A stretch of DNA of 64,000 bases from Mariprofundus sp. UBA1536 (GCA_002323245.1 DCPU01000018.1:190734-254733); one strand, 5' to 3'; shown: positions 34,385 to 44,022, counted from the stretch's first letter. Notes: generated by a model not told the origin, from the letters alone. Made by a program: numbers and translations.

Positions 34385-36529
34385 ATGTTATCACCTGATT
34401 ATTATCGCTACCGTTGGAGCTGGTACCGCCCGATTTTGCAACAGGGTGAGTCGGCAGCCAAACGCTGTCGTGTGGATGCGCGCAGATTGCCGCTTTATGT
34501 GCCTGGTGAAGATGCTAGGGAATATGTGCCTTATGTCATGCATGTGCAGCTCTCGTCGGTGTTTCAAACAGCTATCAAACGCCTATACGATTTATCTGTA
34601 AAATATATGATTGATGGTGAGCGGGTTTCTGCTCATCAACTGCCGGCCACGGATGTGGTCTCGCGTACCATGATTAAGTATTTACAGGGTTTGTATCCGC
34701 ATTTGCCATCCACACTCTTGCACCATTGGTGCGCTGATAAAGAGGGCGGGCCTGCCTTATTGAAAGTTTGGCAGGATATGTGGACCCAATCATGGCGTCA
34801 GGATAAAGAAGATACCGCACCTTGGGTGCCGGCAGTGAATATCTTGATGTTGCATTTGATTCGTGAAGCGATTGGTAAATTGCCAAACACTTATCCTGCG
34901 CACAACGACCACATTATGGTGAGTGTGATTGGCGGGTTATACGACTGGGCTGTACGTGAGTTTTTGAAACAACATCTGGATGGGGCAGTGGAAGTTACCC
35001 GCATTGCCACTTATGAGACCATGATTATTCCCGTGACGCCGATGGCATTTTTGTATGTGCAACCCGATGCCAATTTGTTGTCTGAAGCGCGATCGGTGAT
35101 TCAAGCTTACGGCTTGGAGCCTGATTTATTGCCGAGGATGCGTGCATTACGCGAAAAGGTAGGTATGAAAAATGAAGCGGGCATTCTGCCACTGCTGGCG
35201 CAAGATCGTATGGGTGAGCATATGCTCAAACGCACGTGGACGCGCTTATCGCTTTGGACACTTTCGCAAAAAACCAAACAAGGTGTTTGGATGCAGTGGG
35301 TGCAAAATGCTAAAAAACTAGATACGTTAATTGCTAGGCCCGAATCCTTGCCAGAGCCTGTAGTTCGCTTATTGCAAGCTGCTGTGGGTGAACATTCAGT
35401 TGCTGGTTGGTTGCTGGCAATGCGCGAAGGCGGCAAAGCTGCCAAAAATGCTGGTACACCTTGGTTGAATGAAGATGTGGTACTCAATGCATTTCGTGTG
35501 TTTGAAGAAGATGTGGTAGTTGAAGGCGCACGTCGTAGACAAGAATCATTGTGGATGAATAGAACAGCAAAAATTGCAGCAGATAAACGCGGCAATGAAG
35601 CGATTGCTAAGTTTGAGGCAGCATATGAAAACGGTGAAATCGTTTATTTTCAGCCAGATGCTGGCAAGTCTTTACACAGCGGATCTACGCTAGCGACCAA
35701 GCAGGGTTGCTTGCGAGTAGAGTGGTCAGATTATCTTGCTGGGATGACCATGATGTCGCCGAATCGTAGTGTGTTTTTGGGGCAATATTTCTTGCCAGGA
35801 GTTTTGGCGCTGGTCGGCAAACATGAACATGTTTTTCTTGATCAAGTCTCAGCTTCGGGTTGTTTGCTGCGCGGCAGCATTCGCGAACTCGTCGATACAG
35901 CGCAACATTTACGCAATCAACTGCATACTTGGTTTGAATCGGTGAGTGAAGATAATAAATATGGCACCATGCCTGCGGTTTCGATGTGTATTTCCCTGCT
36001 GGGCGATTGGGATTTTGTGCAACACGAGAGCAAAGCCATGGGTAAACAAACCATGGCTTTTAGTTTATCGGTTTCGCAAGCTGATGCTGGCGTGGGCCGC
36101 GATGCTGGGCTTGGCCGCTTGATTGCATATCGCGACCAGAAGATGCGTAAGCAACCCATTGGTGGCGTGCGCGTGGACTTGTTTGAAAGTGGAACCGGTA
36201 AAGCTGAGCAACTGCTTTATAACAACGGTATTGCCCTCACATCACAAGCTGTGAACGAATTTAAAACAGCTGTTGAAGGCAAGGCAGTGATTAAAGAATT
36301 CAGGCCCACTAAAGATCAGCTCAAAGCTACCCTTGCTGAATATAGGATGCCACCAGGTGATTTTGTTTTAGTTTGTGCGCGTATGCGCGCCGATGACCAA
36401 GTGTATATGTTTGCTCGTATGGGGCGGCCAGTTTTGGCGGGTGTGGATACTGAGCTCTATGAATTTATTGATGCTAGGAGTGTGGCTGGCACACGCATTT
36501 ATAATGATGGTTTGCCGCGCTGGAAGTGA
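34385..36529 (+). CDS. Uncharacterised 714-residue protein, possible degenerate GGDEF-like domain
   Basis: I do not recognise the family. No signal peptide or membrane segment is evident. The first about 430 residues are helical and rich in Trp/Tyr/Leu (start MLSPDYYRYRWSWYRP). The part from about residue 440 to 620 has the order of a GGDEF fold: a segment VFLDQVSASGCLLRG (about 482-497) where GGDEF-ALLLPG would lie, then IRELVDTAQHLRNQLHTWF like the helix after it, then MAFSLSVSQADAGVG with GLGRLIAYRDQKMRK like the SIGVA and AD-A-LY segments. The catalytic motif itself is absent. This is inference. It overlaps tilS by four bases. Confidence 0.6.
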   Translation: MLSPDYYRYRWSWYRPILQQGESAAKRCRVDARRLPLYVPGEDAREYVPYVMHVQLSSVFQTAIKRLYDLSVKYMIDGERVSAHQLPATDVVSRTMIKYLQGLYPHLPSTLLHHWCADKEGGPALLKVWQDMWTQSWRQDKEDTAPWVPAVNILMLHLIREAIGKLPNTYPAHNDHIMVSVIGGLYDWAVREFLKQHLDGAVEVTRIATYETMIIPVTPMAFLYVQPDANLLSEARSVIQAYGLEPDLLPRMRALREKVGMKNEAGILPLLAQDRMGEHMLKRTWTRLSLWTLSQKTKQGVWMQWVQNAKKLDTLIARPESLPEPVVRLLQAAVGEHSVAGWLLAMREGGKAAKNAGTPWLNEDVVLNAFRVFEEDVVVEGARRRQESLWMNRTAKIAADKRGNEAIAKFEAAYENGEIVYFQPDAGKSLHSGSTLATKQGCLRVEWSDYLAGMTMMSPNRSVFLGQYFLPGVLALVGKHEHVFLDQVSASGCLLRGSIRELVDTAQHLRNQLHTWFESVSEDNKYGTMPAVSMCISLLGDWDFVQHESKAMGKQTMAFSLSVSQADAGVGRDAGLGRLIAYRDQKMRKQPIGGVRVDLFESGTGKAEQLLYNNGIALTSQAVNEFKTAVEGKAVIKEFRPTKDQLKATLAEYRMPPGDFVLVCARMRADDQVYMFARMGRPVLAGVDTELYEFIDARSVAGTRIYNDGLPRWK

Positions 36530-37503
36530 GTCCGCATAGCCTGGCTGGCTTACAATTTAGTGCACTCAATATGCCCAATGCCATAGCTGTGGCATGGTCA
36601 GGCGGGGCAGATTCTACGGCATTGTTATGGCTGCTTCGTGAACATGGTTATGCGGTGCAAGCATGGCATATTAATCATCAGTGGAGTGAACAATCTACCG
36701 AAATCGCAGCGCTGCTGGCTGAGCGAGCGAAAGCGTGGGGCATTCCATTTACGTCACTGAATATTGAAAAGCCGAGTAAAAATAAAGAAGCGTTATCACG
36801 GCAAGGTCGTTACACGGCATTTGTTGATTTGAGTAGGGTGTCTGGCTGCCATGATGTTGCTTTGGCGCATCACCTGGATGATCAAGCTGAAACGGTGTGT
36901 ATGCGAATGCTACAAGGCGCAGGCGTAGCTGGATGCCAAGGTATGCTGGCATATCGCCAACATGAAGGTTTGAATCTATGGCGCCCATTGTTAAGTGTTT
37001 CCCGTGCAGATATTGAGGTCTATTTAAAATCGCGTGATATCCCTTGGGAGCATGATGTTTCCAATGATGATACCAGTATTTGGCGTAATAAGATTCGCCA
37101 TCAGTTGTTTGCGCAGATGCGTAAGGCTGGCAGCGAGCCACAACACCTATTTCTACGCTGGCAAGAGCAGGCCGTGAAGCAGCAACAGGCGATTCAATCA
37201 CTGGCAAAACATATGGTGATTGAGCGTTTATCTGATGTTTCAGGTGAAGCGGTGACAGTCAATTGGCACGATTGGTGCTCACTTCCCTTTGTTGTGCGGG
37301 TGTATGTTTTGCAGCAAATGATGGGGATGTTGTTTGCAGAAGGCAGGGTTTTGGGCAGGCGTCATCTTTTGGCGATTGAAGCTTGGCGGTTACAAGGTGG
37401 AAACAGCTGGTTGAATTTACCATCCAGCTGCTTATATAGAAGGGGTCAAGGGTTGCAACTTTGCCAAGGAAAGGTGAGTTTGCGCAACACTTTTGCCGAA
37501 TAA
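36526..37503 (+). CDS. tilS: tRNA(Ile)-lysidine synthase
   Basis: Converts C34 of tRNA-Ile(CAU) to lysidine so it reads AUA. The 325-residue protein begins at GTG (36526) overlapping the preceding stop, and has the PP-loop AWSGGADSTALL and the family segments LAHHLDDQAETVCMRMLQG and WEHDVSNDDTSIWRNKIRH. It is shorter than the E. coli enzyme (about 430), consistent with the short type lacking much of the C-terminal domain. Position just before ftsH is a widely conserved neighbourhood. Confidence 0.93.
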   Translation: MSPHSLAGLQFSALNMPNAIAVAWSGGADSTALLWLLREHGYAVQAWHINHQWSEQSTEIAALLAERAKAWGIPFTSLNIEKPSKNKEALSRQGRYTAFVDLSRVSGCHDVALAHHLDDQAETVCMRMLQGAGVAGCQGMLAYRQHEGLNLWRPLLSVSRADIEVYLKSRDIPWEHDVSNDDTSIWRNKIRHQLFAQMRKAGSEPQHLFLRWQEQAVKQQQAIQSLAKHMVIERLSDVSGEAVTVNWHDWCSLPFVVRVYVLQQMMGMLFAEGRVLGRRHLLAIEAWRLQGGNSWLNLPSSCLYRRGQGLQLCQGKVSLRNTFAE

Positions 37504-37517
37504 AAAGAGGTCATCAC

Positions 37518-39458
37518 ATGAATAAAAATTTACTACTTTGGATTATCATTGGTATGACCATGATGAGCGTATTTAATATGTTCAGCGGCTCCATGGGCAA
37601 AAGCCAGCCCATTAGTTACACAGCATTTATGGAAAAAGTTGACCAAGGTTTGGTCGATGAGGTTGTCATCCAAGATAAACAGGTGATGGGTCAATACCGC
37701 GATACCGCAGGCAACCCCGTTAAATTTGAACTCGAAGTGCCCAATGACCCAACCATGGTTCAACGTTTGATGGACAATAAGGTTGAGGTCAAAGCCAGCC
37801 ACCGCGAAGAATCATTATTTTTAACCATTTTGATTTCTTGGTTTCCAATGTTGTTACTCATTGGTGTGTGGGTATTTTTTATGCGCCAAATGCAAGGTGG
37901 TGGCAAAGGCGGGGCGATGGGTTTTGGCAAAAGCAAAGCCAAGCTACTCAATGAGCATAAAGATCGTGTCACCTTCGAAGATGTGGCTGGTTGTGATGAG
38001 GCTAAACAAGAAGTGACTGAAGTGATCGAATTTTTACGCGATCCTTCCAAATTCACCCGTTTGGGCGGTAAAATTCCAAAAGGTATTTTGCTTGTTGGCC
38101 CTCCTGGCACTGGTAAAACCTTGCTTGGCCGCGCCATTGCTGGTGAAGCTGAGGTGCCGTTCTTCTCTATTTCTGGTTCTGATTTTGTGGAAATGTTTGT
38201 AGGTGTGGGCGCATCCCGTGTGCGTGACATGTTTGAGCAAGCCAAAAAACAATCACCATGCATTATTTTCGTGGATGAAATCGATGCTATGGGTCGTCAT
38301 CGCGGCGCAGGTTTTGGTGGTGGCAATGATGAACGCGAACAAACCTTGAACCAATTGCTGGTAGAAATGGATGGTTTTGAAGCCAATGAAGGTGTGATTT
38401 TGGTGGCTGCAACCAACCGCCCTGATGTGCTTGATCCTGCACTGATGCGTCCGGGTCGTTTTGACCGTCAAGTGGTGGTGGGTAATCCGGATATGGCTGG
38501 GCGTGTACAGATTCTTAAAGTGCACATGAAAAAAGTGCCACTTTCTTCGGATGTGGACGTTAAAGCCTTAGCGCGCGGCACTCCTGGTTTTTCTGGGGCA
38601 GACTTGGCCAACTTGGTTAATGAAGCAGCGCTAAACGCTGCCCGCTACAATCGCGATAAAGTAAGTAATCAGGATTTTGAAGAAGCCAAAGATAAAGTGA
38701 TGATGGGTGCTGAACGCCGCTCCATGGCCATGAGTGATGAAGAAAAAGCGCTCACAGCTTACCATGAAGCGGGTCATGCTTTGGTGGGGATTCATAGCCC
38801 TAAACATGATCCTTTGCATAAGGTGACTATCATTCCTCGCGGCAGAGCGTTGGGTGTGACCATGAATTTGCCCGAACGCGATCGCTTGAGCCAATCACGC
38901 ATTGAGCTTGAATCACGTCTTGCTTCATTGTTTGGCGGACGCATGGCTGAAGAATTGGTGTTTGGTGTTGAGAATATCACCACTGGTGCAGGCCATGATA
39001 TTCAACAGGCAACTAAAATTGCTCGCGCTATGGTCACCGAATATGGCTTTAGTGAACGTTTGGGTCGTTTGCGCTTTTCTGATAATGAAGAAGAAGTATT
39101 TTTGGGACGCTCGGTTACCCAAAGCAAACATTTATCCGACACCACTTCCTTGATTATTGATGAAGAAATTCGCGCATTGATTGATATTGCAGAAGCCAAA
39201 GCCCGCAAAATTCTAACGGACCACCGTGATGAATTGGAAATCATTGCCCAAGGTTTGCTGGAGTATGAAACACTGTCGGGCAAGGAAGTCCGCTTATTAC
39301 TTCGCGGTGAAAGCATTGGTCGTGATGCCACAAAAAATAGTTATATGCCAAGCAATGATCCTGAAGATGATGAGATTGTTATGGGTGATGAAAAAGAAAA
39401 TGAGGCAAGCGGTGTGGATGAACACGGCACAGCCAAAGGAACAGGCCAAGAAGGCTAA
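37518..39458 (+). CDS. ftsH: ATP-dependent zinc metalloprotease FtsH
   Basis: Membrane-anchored AAA+ protease for quality control and, in LPS bacteria, LpxC turnover. The 646-residue protein starts at the ATG at 37518 (AGAGG upstream), with two membrane segments (about residues 5-23 and 100-122), Walker A GPPGTGKT, Walker B IIFVDEIDAMG, the pore motif FVEMFVGVGASR, the second region of homology (RPGRFDRQ) and the zinc site HEAGH. The acidic C-terminal tail is not conserved. Confidence 0.96.
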   Translation: MNKNLLLWIIIGMTMMSVFNMFSGSMGKSQPISYTAFMEKVDQGLVDEVVIQDKQVMGQYRDTAGNPVKFELEVPNDPTMVQRLMDNKVEVKASHREESLFLTILISWFPMLLLIGVWVFFMRQMQGGGKGGAMGFGKSKAKLLNEHKDRVTFEDVAGCDEAKQEVTEVIEFLRDPSKFTRLGGKIPKGILLVGPPGTGKTLLGRAIAGEAEVPFFSISGSDFVEMFVGVGASRVRDMFEQAKKQSPCIIFVDEIDAMGRHRGAGFGGGNDEREQTLNQLLVEMDGFEANEGVILVAATNRPDVLDPALMRPGRFDRQVVVGNPDMAGRVQILKVHMKKVPLSSDVDVKALARGTPGFSGADLANLVNEAALNAARYNRDKVSNQDFEEAKDKVMMGAERRSMAMSDEEKALTAYHEAGHALVGIHSPKHDPLHKVTIIPRGRALGVTMNLPERDRLSQSRIELESRLASLFGGRMAEELVFGVENITTGAGHDIQQATKIARAMVTEYGFSERLGRLRFSDNEEEVFLGRSVTQSKHLSDTTSLIIDEEIRALIDIAEAKARKILTDHRDELEIIAQGLLEYETLSGKEVRLLLRGESIGRDATKNSYMPSNDPEDDEIVMGDEKENEASGVDEHGTAKGTGQEG

Positions 39459-39460
39459 TC

Positions 39461-40300
39461 TTGAAATCGCCCTGGCACAGGCAACAAGGTAAACCAGCAT
39501 GGATGATGGGCGTGCTCAATTGCACGCCCGATTCGTTTTCGGATGGTTCACCTTCATTCAATGCCGAAAAAAGTATCAACCAAGCCAAACGTTTGTTGGC
39601 GCAAGGCGCTTCCATCATTGATGTGGGTGGTGAGTCTACTCGCCCCGGTGCTGAGCCCGTGTCCTTAGAAGAAGAATTAGCGCGTGTCATTCCTGTGATT
39701 ACTGCCATCAAAGGGCTATGCCCCATTTCCATAGATACCACCAAAGCTGAAGTAATGTCCCAAGCCATTAAAGCTGGCGCAACCATGATTAATGATGTGA
39801 GCGCGCTTTTGCATGACGAAAAAAGCGTAGTGGTGGCTGCAGATTCGGGTGTGGATGTTTGCTTGATGCATATGAAAGGCTCGCCCAAAGATATGCAGGA
39901 TAAACCGGCTTACGACAATGTGGTGGATGAGGTTGGTAGCTTTTTTGAGCAACGTATTCAAGTTTGTTTGGATGCTGGCATTCAGATGTCTTCTATATTG
40001 CTCGATCCAGGCATTGGTTTTGGCAAACGCCTGGAAGATAATTTGGCGCTAATAGCCAATCTTGGTGTGTTGCGTAGTCGCTTTAACCTTCCCATTTTAC
40101 TTGGCGCTTCGCGCAAATCCTTTTTGGGAGCCATGACTGGTGCGGATGTGGATGATAGAGAAATTGAAACTGCTGTAATTTCCGGCATTGGTATCTATGC
40201 TGGTGCAGATATGATTCGTATTCATGATTGTTTGGCTCAAATAAAAGCAGCAATTATCGGAGGATATTGCGCGGATGCACGGCAGGATATGATATGGTAG
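39461..40300 (+). CDS. folP: Dihydropteroate synthase
   Basis: Joins p-aminobenzoate to the pterin in folate synthesis. The 279-residue TIM-barrel protein has the first signature MMGVLNCTPDSFSDG and the second IIDVGGESTRPGAEPV, then SIDTTKAEV and DPGIGFGKR. The start appears to be TTG (39461) with AAGG upstream, two bases after ftsH; the nearest ATG would remove the conserved lead-in. It overlaps cdaA by seven bases. Confidence 0.94.
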   Translation: MKSPWHRQQGKPAWMMGVLNCTPDSFSDGSPSFNAEKSINQAKRLLAQGASIIDVGGESTRPGAEPVSLEEELARVIPVITAIKGLCPISIDTTKAEVMSQAIKAGATMINDVSALLHDEKSVVVAADSGVDVCLMHMKGSPKDMQDKPAYDNVVDEVGSFFEQRIQVCLDAGIQMSSILLDPGIGFGKRLEDNLALIANLGVLRSRFNLPILLGASRKSFLGAMTGADVDDREIETAVISGIGIYAGADMIRIHDCLAQIKAAIIGGYCADARQDMIW

Positions 40301-41079
40301 TGGGCAACTTACAACTCACCTTTATGGATTTGCTCGACATCGGTTTGGTGGCGCTGGTTGTGTATTATGTTTTGCGTTTGATTCGTGGCACCCATGCCGA
40401 GCAAATGCTGATTGGCTTGGTGGTGATGCTCATCTTATATGAGGTGGCGCGCACCTTTGGCTTGCTCACAGTAGAGTGGATATTCAATCAAGTGTTTGCT
40501 GTGTTTATCGTCATTTTGGTGGTGCTTTTTCAAGCAGAAATTCGCAAAGGTTTGATGCGCGTGGCCGTTAACCCACTTTCAACGCCGGTGCTGCCCAAAG
40601 AAGCTTTAGTGGCAGATGTGGTGGCAGCAACAGAGATGTTGCTGGAAAAAGGCTGGGGCGCGTTGATTGTATTTGAGCGCGAAATGGGACTCAAACACCT
40701 TGATGAAAGTGGGGTGATTCTTAATGCAAGGGTGCAGCCTGAATTGCTTGTTTCCTTATTTAGCCCCGACACACCATTACATGATGGTGCTGTGGTGTTG
40801 GCATCTAATGCCGCCGGTGAAGTTCAAATTCGTGCAGCGCGGGTGTTGCTGCCACTAGCAAAATCAAAAACTGTTCGCGGCGAATATGGCACGAGGCATC
40901 GGGCAGCACTGGGTTTAACTGAAGAAAATGATGCGTTGGTAGTGGTGGTTTCTGAGGAACGTGAAGATATTCACATTGTGCAAAATGGTGAGATGGGCCC
41001 TGCGCTACGTGGTCATGTTTTGACAGCTGAGCTTGAGAAACGGTTAAGCGGGCAGCGTATGATTGCGGATGAGGAATGA
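40294..41079 (+). CDS. cdaA: Diadenylate cyclase CdaA (c-di-AMP synthase)
   Basis: Makes cyclic di-AMP from two ATP. The 261-residue protein has three N-terminal membrane helices (within residues 11-80) and a DisA_N catalytic domain with DGA at 164-166 and RHR at 201-203, both intact. I choose the ATG at 40294 (AGGA upstream); the open frame continues upstream inside folP. The order cdaA-cdaR-glmM is the same as in Firmicutes, where the three proteins interact, so cell-wall precursor supply is a likely link. The c-di-AMP receptors and phosphodiesterase are not seen in the window. Confidence 0.93.
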   Translation: MVVGNLQLTFMDLLDIGLVALVVYYVLRLIRGTHAEQMLIGLVVMLILYEVARTFGLLTVEWIFNQVFAVFIVILVVLFQAEIRKGLMRVAVNPLSTPVLPKEALVADVVAATEMLLEKGWGALIVFEREMGLKHLDESGVILNARVQPELLVSLFSPDTPLHDGAVVLASNAAGEVQIRAARVLLPLAKSKTVRGEYGTRHRAALGLTEENDALVVVVSEEREDIHIVQNGEMGPALRGHVLTAELEKRLSGQRMIADEE

Positions 41080-42062
41080 TGAAAGGGTTTCGTAAGATAG
41101 CATTACCATTTTGGTCGATTCTGATTGCAATCGTATTGTGGGTGCAAGTGCACGGTGCGGGCATGGGCTCTCTGCGCATGGATGTGGCATTGCAAGTACG
41201 CGATGTGCCAACTGATATGGTGATTGTGAATGATTTACCTGAGCAGGTAAGTATTACTATTACTGGCCTACAAACCCAGCTGAATGCGTTGGACAGGAAA
41301 AACCTATTTGTGTCTGTGGATGCTTCAGTGCTAAAAAAGCCGGGCGTGATTGAGCAGGCATTGGATGTTTCAAAAATCACCTTACCTGTTGGTTTGAAGG
41401 TTGAAAAAATTCAGCCAGATAGCGTGCAATTGCAGGTTGATCATGTGGTGACAAGAAGCCTTGACGTGCAGCCAAATTTTAATTTGCCCCAAGGTTGGGA
41501 AGCGATATTGGTGGTGGTAACTCCTGCGGCTGTAAAACTTACTGGCCCTGAAGTATGGCTGAGCACATTAAACAAAATTGAAACGGCAGCCATTCGTTTG
41601 GATCAAGCATCAGGTTTGTTTGATATTACCACATCCTTGGTGCCTCTCAGTGGTAAAGGGATTCATGTGCAGGGTAGTGATGGCAGCGTGCGTGTGCGCG
41701 GTGAATTGGTATTAAAAAAAGCGCAGCAACCTGAGCCTGTGAATATTGAAGAAGTCACCAGAGCACAAACCCAAAGTACAGCGGTCACTGGCGAAACAAC
41801 GGCAGCGCAAAGCAATGCAGACGCATCAGAAAACGGTGCATTCAATGCTGAGGTGCCACCTTATGTAGAGCCATTGGACACATACGCTGAAGATATGCCG
41901 AATGCATCAGCTGCAGATGACCAACAAGGTGAAAATGATACCGAGGAAGCAGAGGTTGAAGCGTCTTGGTCATCAAGCGATGCAGCAGCAGAGCCTCGCG
42001 CTGAAGGAGTTTTACCAGCTCAGGATTTGTATGCCAACCCCGCCACGCAAGTACAGGAGTAA
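41076..42062 (+). CDS. cdaR: YbbR-domain protein, CdaA regulator CdaR
   Basis: The 328-residue protein has one N-terminal membrane helix (ALPFWSILIAIVLWVQV) and an extracytoplasmic part with two YbbR repeats (about residues 30-115 and 118-215). The C-terminal about 110 residues are low-complexity, acidic and Ala/Glu/Thr-rich, with no recognisable fold. In Firmicutes the membrane YbbR protein encoded after cdaA modulates the cyclase; the four-base overlap with cdaA supports the same pairing here. Confidence 0.87.
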   Translation: MMKGFRKIALPFWSILIAIVLWVQVHGAGMGSLRMDVALQVRDVPTDMVIVNDLPEQVSITITGLQTQLNALDRKNLFVSVDASVLKKPGVIEQALDVSKITLPVGLKVEKIQPDSVQLQVDHVVTRSLDVQPNFNLPQGWEAILVVVTPAAVKLTGPEVWLSTLNKIETAAIRLDQASGLFDITTSLVPLSGKGIHVQGSDGSVRVRGELVLKKAQQPEPVNIEEVTRAQTQSTAVTGETTAAQSNADASENGAFNAEVPPYVEPLDTYAEDMPNASAADDQQGENDTEEAEVEASWSSSDAAAEPRAEGVLPAQDLYANPATQVQE

Positions 42063-42068
42063 GAAAAG

Positions 42069-43427
42069 ATGCGACGTTATTTTGGAACCGATGGTGTACG
42101 CGGCTCAGTGAACAGCGATTTGATGACAGCAGAATTTGCTTTGCGTTTGGGTAGAGCTGCAGGCCATGTGCTGACCAAACACTTAAGCCATAAACCACAT
42201 GTTTTGATTGGTAAAGATACCCGTCTATCAGGATATATGCTGGAATCAGCCTTGTGTGCAGGGTTAACCGCCCAAGGCATGAATGTGATGTTGGTCGGGC
42301 CCGTGCCTACACCTGCGGTGGCTTATCTTACCCGCAGCTTGCGCGCTGACGCTGGCGTGGTGCTTTCGGCATCGCATAATCCAGCTGGCGATAACGGTAT
42401 TAAGTTTTTTGCAGCTGATGGTTTTAAGCTTCCTGATGAATTGGAGCTTGAAATTGAAGCGACACTGGATGATTTGCCACCACTGCCAGCGGCTTTGGAT
42501 ATCGGTAAAGCTGTGCGCATTGATGATGCCAGAGGCCGCTACATCGAGTTTTTAAAATCATCATTGCCGCGTGATTTACGCCTTGATGGTCTCACCGTGG
42601 TTGTCGATTCGGCCAACGGCGCTGCTTATCATATTGCCCCACATTTGTTTGAAGAGCTTGGCTGTAATGTGATTTCTTTGTTTGATAAACCCAATGGTTA
42701 CAACATCAACAAAGGTTGTGGCTCAACTTATCCAGAAAACATTTGTAAAGCCGTCTTGGAGCACAACGCAGATATTGGCTTTGCACTTGATGGTGATGCC
42801 GATCGACTGATTGCTTGTAATGCTAAAGGTGAAGTTGTGGATGGTGATAAAGTCATCGCCATTTTAGCGGAATACCTGCAAAACAAAGGCGGTTTGCGCG
42901 GCGGAGCTGTGGTTACTACCTTGATGAGTAATATGGGGCTGGCGCGCTATTTAAAAGACCACTGCAGCCTTGATATGTATAGAGCCGATGTTGGTGATAG
43001 GTATGTGTTGGAGATGATGCGCGAGCGCGACTGTAATTTGGGCGGCGAGCAATCTGGGCATATGATTATGCTTGATCACAACACCACAGGTGATGGTTTG
43101 ATGACGGCGCTGCAATTGCTTTGCGCCATGCAGTCTTCACAAAAACCATTACATGAATTGGCCACTGAGATGTCGCTATTCCCACAACATTTATGGAATA
43201 TTTTGATGGAAAAGAAAATTGATGTACTCTGCAATAGCAAAGTACAAGCGATGATCAAAGAGGCTGAGCAAGCACTTGGTGATAGTGGTAGGGTGAATGT
43301 ACGCGCCTCGGGCACTGAGCCGAAACTGCGGGTGATGGTGGAGTGTGAAAATCAAGCCGACCTTGAGAGTGTGGGTGAAGCTTTGGTGGCAAGCCTACAA
43401 GCTTATATCCCATCCTTGATGGGATAA
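42069..43427 (+). CDS. glmM: Phosphoglucosamine mutase
   Basis: Interconverts glucosamine-6- and glucosamine-1-phosphate for UDP-GlcNAc, feeding both peptidoglycan and lipid A. The 452-residue protein starts MRRYFGTDGVRG, has the phosphoserine loop SASHNPAGDNGIKFF, the magnesium loop DGDADR, the sugar-binding GGEQSGH and the phosphate-binding RASGTEPKLRV. It closes the ftsH-folP-cdaA-cdaR-glmM run. Confidence 0.96.
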   Translation: MRRYFGTDGVRGSVNSDLMTAEFALRLGRAAGHVLTKHLSHKPHVLIGKDTRLSGYMLESALCAGLTAQGMNVMLVGPVPTPAVAYLTRSLRADAGVVLSASHNPAGDNGIKFFAADGFKLPDELELEIEATLDDLPPLPAALDIGKAVRIDDARGRYIEFLKSSLPRDLRLDGLTVVVDSANGAAYHIAPHLFEELGCNVISLFDKPNGYNINKGCGSTYPENICKAVLEHNADIGFALDGDADRLIACNAKGEVVDGDKVIAILAEYLQNKGGLRGGAVVTTLMSNMGLARYLKDHCSLDMYRADVGDRYVLEMMRERDCNLGGEQSGHMIMLDHNTTGDGLMTALQLLCAMQSSQKPLHELATEMSLFPQHLWNILMEKKIDVLCNSKVQAMIKEAEQALGDSGRVNVRASGTEPKLRVMVECENQADLESVGEALVASLQAYIPSLMG

Positions 43428-43443
43428 TCACTTAATTTCTATC

Positions 43444-44022
43444 CTAATTGAGGGCGATATTGCCCTCATCTTTAAGACGTAGGCGAAGATGTTCGCGGTG
43501 ACGCTGGAATACATATTTGGCCACATTGTCTTCTTCTTCAGAGCAGCGGAAGTGAAAGCGAACACCGATATGAAGGGTGCCATTCTTCTCAGGTTTGGCC
43601 CAAGTGACTTCACCAATCAATTCCAACACCATGGGCGGAAATGAAGGCAACATCATTGTAATCTTGAGGCAATCATGACTGCGATAAGGTTTATCGGTAT
43701 GAAAGCTGGCGCCAGTGACGCTTAAATTGACTGGGCGTTCTTGTAAATCACTTCGATTGGCATCATTAAGCATATTCACACCAATCAAATAATTGAGTTT
43801 GGCATCTAGGGTTTCAATAGCATTGGCGAGATCCGGATTCATGCTGTCGTGGCTCACCGAAGCAAACACATCGCGCCCTACCATGCTTCTAAGCATGGAG
43901 TTTTGCCGTGAGCGTATACCCAATTGCGATTTTTGATGTTCAAATTCTTCACTGCTGATGAGTTCATCACGCATAGGCAATACATCATCAATGCGGAAAT
44001 CTTGTCTGCGGTTGTCGCTCAT
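43444..44022 (-). CDS. PilZ-domain protein
   Basis: The 192-residue protein ends an operon with an HD-GYP phosphodiesterase. The N-terminus has RRQDFR (an RxxxR-type element), and the core has NLSVTGASF, matching the (D/N)xSxxG c-di-GMP-binding motif at about residue 93, followed by GEVTWAKPEKNGTLHIGVRF. The RxxxR is much farther from NxSxxG than in a compact PilZ domain, so ligand binding is probable but not certain. It overlaps the HD-GYP gene by four bases. Confidence 0.82.
   Translation of the reverse strand: MSDNRRQDFRIDDVLPMRDELISSEEFEHQKSQLGIRSRQNSMLRSMVGRDVFASVSHDSMNPDLANAIETLDAKLNYLIGVNMLNDANRSDLQERPVNLSVTGASFHTDKPYRSHDCLKITMMLPSFPPMVLELIGEVTWAKPEKNGTLHIGVRFHFRCSEEEDNVAKYVFQRHREHLRLRLKDEGNIALN
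43450..43467. terminator. Hairpin at the glmM/PilZ convergent junction
   Basis: A 6-bp GC-rich stem (GAGGGC and GCCCTC) with a six-base loop lies at the very end of the PilZ gene, 22 bases after the glmM stop. On the plus strand it is followed by ATCTTT, only a weak T tract. Possible terminator for glmM. Confidence 0.4.
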
